From Dipteris shenzhenensis (lineage: Eukaryota > Polypodiophyta > Polypodiopsida > Gleicheniales): a DNA stretch of 64,000 nucleotides. The translations under genes and the position numbers were made by a program. The stretch lies in assembly GCA_047967505.1 (NCBI GenBank), contig CM106540.1; one strand, given 5' to 3'. Below the pieces are notes generated by a model that saw only the letters and a list, made by a program, of their open reading frames with translations, searched no databases and was not told the DNA's origin. Of this stretch, positions 62,383 to 64,000 are shown piece after piece. Each line of letters starts with the position of its first letter. Positions within the stretch are counted from its first letter, which is position 1.

Positions 62383-63357
62383 CTCTTTGATATTATTTGT
62401 TGAGAATGGTCATCAGAACAATTGTTTTAGAATTATACATGCAAGGATAATGGCAGATGTATTAGGAAAGGAGAAGCACATAAGTGTGACATAGTCATGA
62501 AGCTAAGACAAATGTTGGCTGCTTTGTATGAATACATGAATGTGGTAACCCGGCCTGATAAATCTCTTACACCAACAGGGGAGCTGGATAGTCCATTTAA
62601 AGTACCTTCCATAGAAGAAGAGTCCCGATCAAAAAGATTGTGTATATAGATAAGGACTTAGAAGATTCCTATAAATGGTGAGAGTAGTAGAGGACATTTT
62701 GCAATCACCCTACTCCTAGTACCAAAAAAATCTATGAAGCTCAAATTTACACAAGGAGGATCAAAGCTAGAGGAAGTATCCAAAAAGTGATTGGACATGA
62801 ATAATCCTTCTACACATAATGGAGATCATGCCTTGACAAAGGAGGAACAGAGATTGGAGACACAAGATGGTAAAGAGACCCCTATAAAAAAATGGTGGAT
62901 ACCATTAATATAGTAGTAGATAAAAAACTAGAAGAGGAACTAAAAGATATCATTAGGATACCATCACCAGAGACTCCAATTGACAAACAGGGTGTGTTCA
63001 TCAAGTATAAATGACTGTGGGAGCTCAACAGTATGTAGCATCAACATCAAGCGAAATTGTTGAAGTTTTAGAGGAGCATGCTGACAGAGCTATCCCCCAA
63101 TTGGTATCTTCTTTTAATATTTTGTCTAGGTACCACCAACAATAGAAAGGAAAATTCCCAAATGTGCAAATTCTTATGGAAGAAGAATTAGATAATTAAA
63201 GGTATTTTCATAAAGGTTTTAGGGAAGGTCATGAGAGATTTAAAAAGGACATGATAATAAATTGACCAAACTATAGATAGAAGTCAAAACAATTACATAG
63301 GAAAATTCCACTTTGATGCAAGAGAAGAGTTGCTTAAGAGAGCCATAAATAGTCTCA
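62383..63357 (+). pseudogene. Decayed coiled-coil segment, third copy (truncated)
   Basis: Matches 54,916-55,895 and minus-strand 6315-5330. It ends near 63,357 (gtctcaacggaagg) before the LTR parts present in the other two copies. Confidence 0.55.
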
Positions 63358-63766
63358 ACGGAAGGTGATGGAAAAGGTTACAAAGGCGGTATGCTCTTCC
63401 ACCTTAGAGATCCATGATAATAGAGGATATGGGTTCTCTTGTGGATACTTATATAGAAGAGGTTGTTACGCTTTGATGCCATGTCATTCTCACAAGATTA
63501 TATCCTTACAGCTCACTTACTTACAAGATGGGTTGTTTGAGAATCTCCACGCCAAAGGACCGTAGATTTCTAAACAATATAGATTTCTTGCATGGTTTAG
63601 TAGCAGAGCAGTATATTCCAGAGCCTGCTATTCTTTATAGTTGTCCATGATATTTTGGTTACAAATAAGTAGCACAACATAGAAGCTTAAGAGTGTAGCT
63701 GTAAAACCTTTATTACTTCTTCATAAGAAGAATTTACTTTTTATGGTATTTTTATCTAAGAGGCCT
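63358..63766. other. Unassigned, no gene recognised
   Basis: A 66-codon plus-strand frame (63,365-63,565) has no recognisable motif. No repeat partner found. Confidence 0.35.
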
Positions 63767-63960
63767 TTTTGGGATGAAGACTTAGGCATTTTAGAGTCTC
63801 TTTATTGATTCTTCATTTCGTATTGACATGATTTTATTTGCTAGAAGCTATTAAATATATGGGTTGTCATTAGCCTTGACATATATATGCAAAAAGTCCA
63901 TGGCATATATACAGGTATATATATATTTGCCTCTAATCTTGGCATTTATTGTAAGAAAAT
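63767..63960 (+). repeat. Inverted repeat partner of 24,740-24,975
   Basis: About 190 bp (gatgaagacttaggcatttt onward) are the reverse complement of the 24.7-25.0 kb segment. Confidence 0.75.
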
Positions 63961-64000
63961 AATACAACGTATGTGCTCAACAGATAATAGGATCTCGTAC

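Noticed and set aside
1-64000. tRNA or rRNA genes
   Set aside because: No cloverleaf-like A/B box pair with acceptor pairing and no rRNA signature was found; tRNA-like matches are retroelement primer binding sites.

Overview
The window is a transposon-dominated, gene-poor stretch of a plant nuclear genome. It contains Ty1/copia and Ty3/gypsy LTR retrotransposons (including a chromovirus with a chromodomain and a Tat-lineage element), plant-type L1 LINEs with a zf-RVT domain, and primer binding sites matching the 3' end of plant initiator-Met tRNA (TGGTATCAGAGC). There is also a U2-snRNA-like locus. The depth of nesting and the decay by C-to-T/G-to-A transitions (CAG, CAA and TGG codons turned into stops) suggest a large, heavily methylated genome such as a gymnosperm or fern. 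The species cannot be fixed from the sequence. I see no intact host protein-coding gene.

Layout. 1-10 kb: non-coding DNA, a gypsy gag/leader fragment (minus strand, 2.7-3.5 kb), a chromovirus LTR split into two oppositely oriented halves (4.0-6.3 kb) around decayed coiled-coil coding sequence, a 1.06-kb palindrome built from two inverted LTR-PBS-leader ends around a TATG/CATA microsatellite (6.7-7.8 kb), and a non-LTR reverse transcriptase relic (8.6-9.0 kb). 10-24 kb: a decayed gypsy gag-protease (11.1-12.9 kb), several low-copy duplications (13.3/18.8 kb, 16.9/18.1 kb, 1.4/23.8 kb), CT microsatellites around an L1-ORF1-like coiled-coil/RRM relic (15.2-16.0 kb), the U2-snRNA-like sequence (20.0-20.2 kb, minus) with unassigned ORFs beside it, and a LINE zf-RVT scrap (23.4 kb). 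24.7-31.1 kb: a minus-strand L1 relic, the 3' end of a Tat-like gypsy (integrase, PPT, LTR), and the 3' end of a minus-strand chromovirus (integrase, chromodomain, PPT, 353-bp LTR). 31.1-36.4 kb: Tat-lineage fragments (protease on plus; RT, RNase H, second RNase H and LTR on minus).

36.8-52.4 kb is the best-resolved nest. A plus-strand chromovirus (leader, gag, protease, integrase; RT deleted) is split in its leader by copia element A (37,440-50,095, minus, 161-bp LTRs, 5-bp target duplication TGGAG). Element A holds a second copia element B (about 39.3-47.3 kb, minus), and B's gag is split by a 5'-truncated L1 LINE on the plus strand (43.26-45.97 kb, ending in A13). This is four layers in 13 kb. 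52.4-64 kb: a block of about 3.5 kb is present twice in direct orientation (52,377-55,895 and 59,838-63,357, offset about 7,460 bp). Each copy carries two direct repeats R of about 1 kb around a spacer of about 760 bp, followed by the coiled-coil sequence. Between the copies lie the second split LTR, a copia gag plus LTR remnant, a gypsy leader scrap and a copia integrase fragment.

Nothing here works as a pathway. The elements are related by nesting, truncation and duplication, and almost every catalytic site that can be read is damaged. The observations most worth a second look are the palindromic LTR fold-back, the split and inverted LTR shared by two distant copies, the R-spacer-R composite, the shared integrase E-to-K change, and the diverged but structurally compensated U2 sequence.
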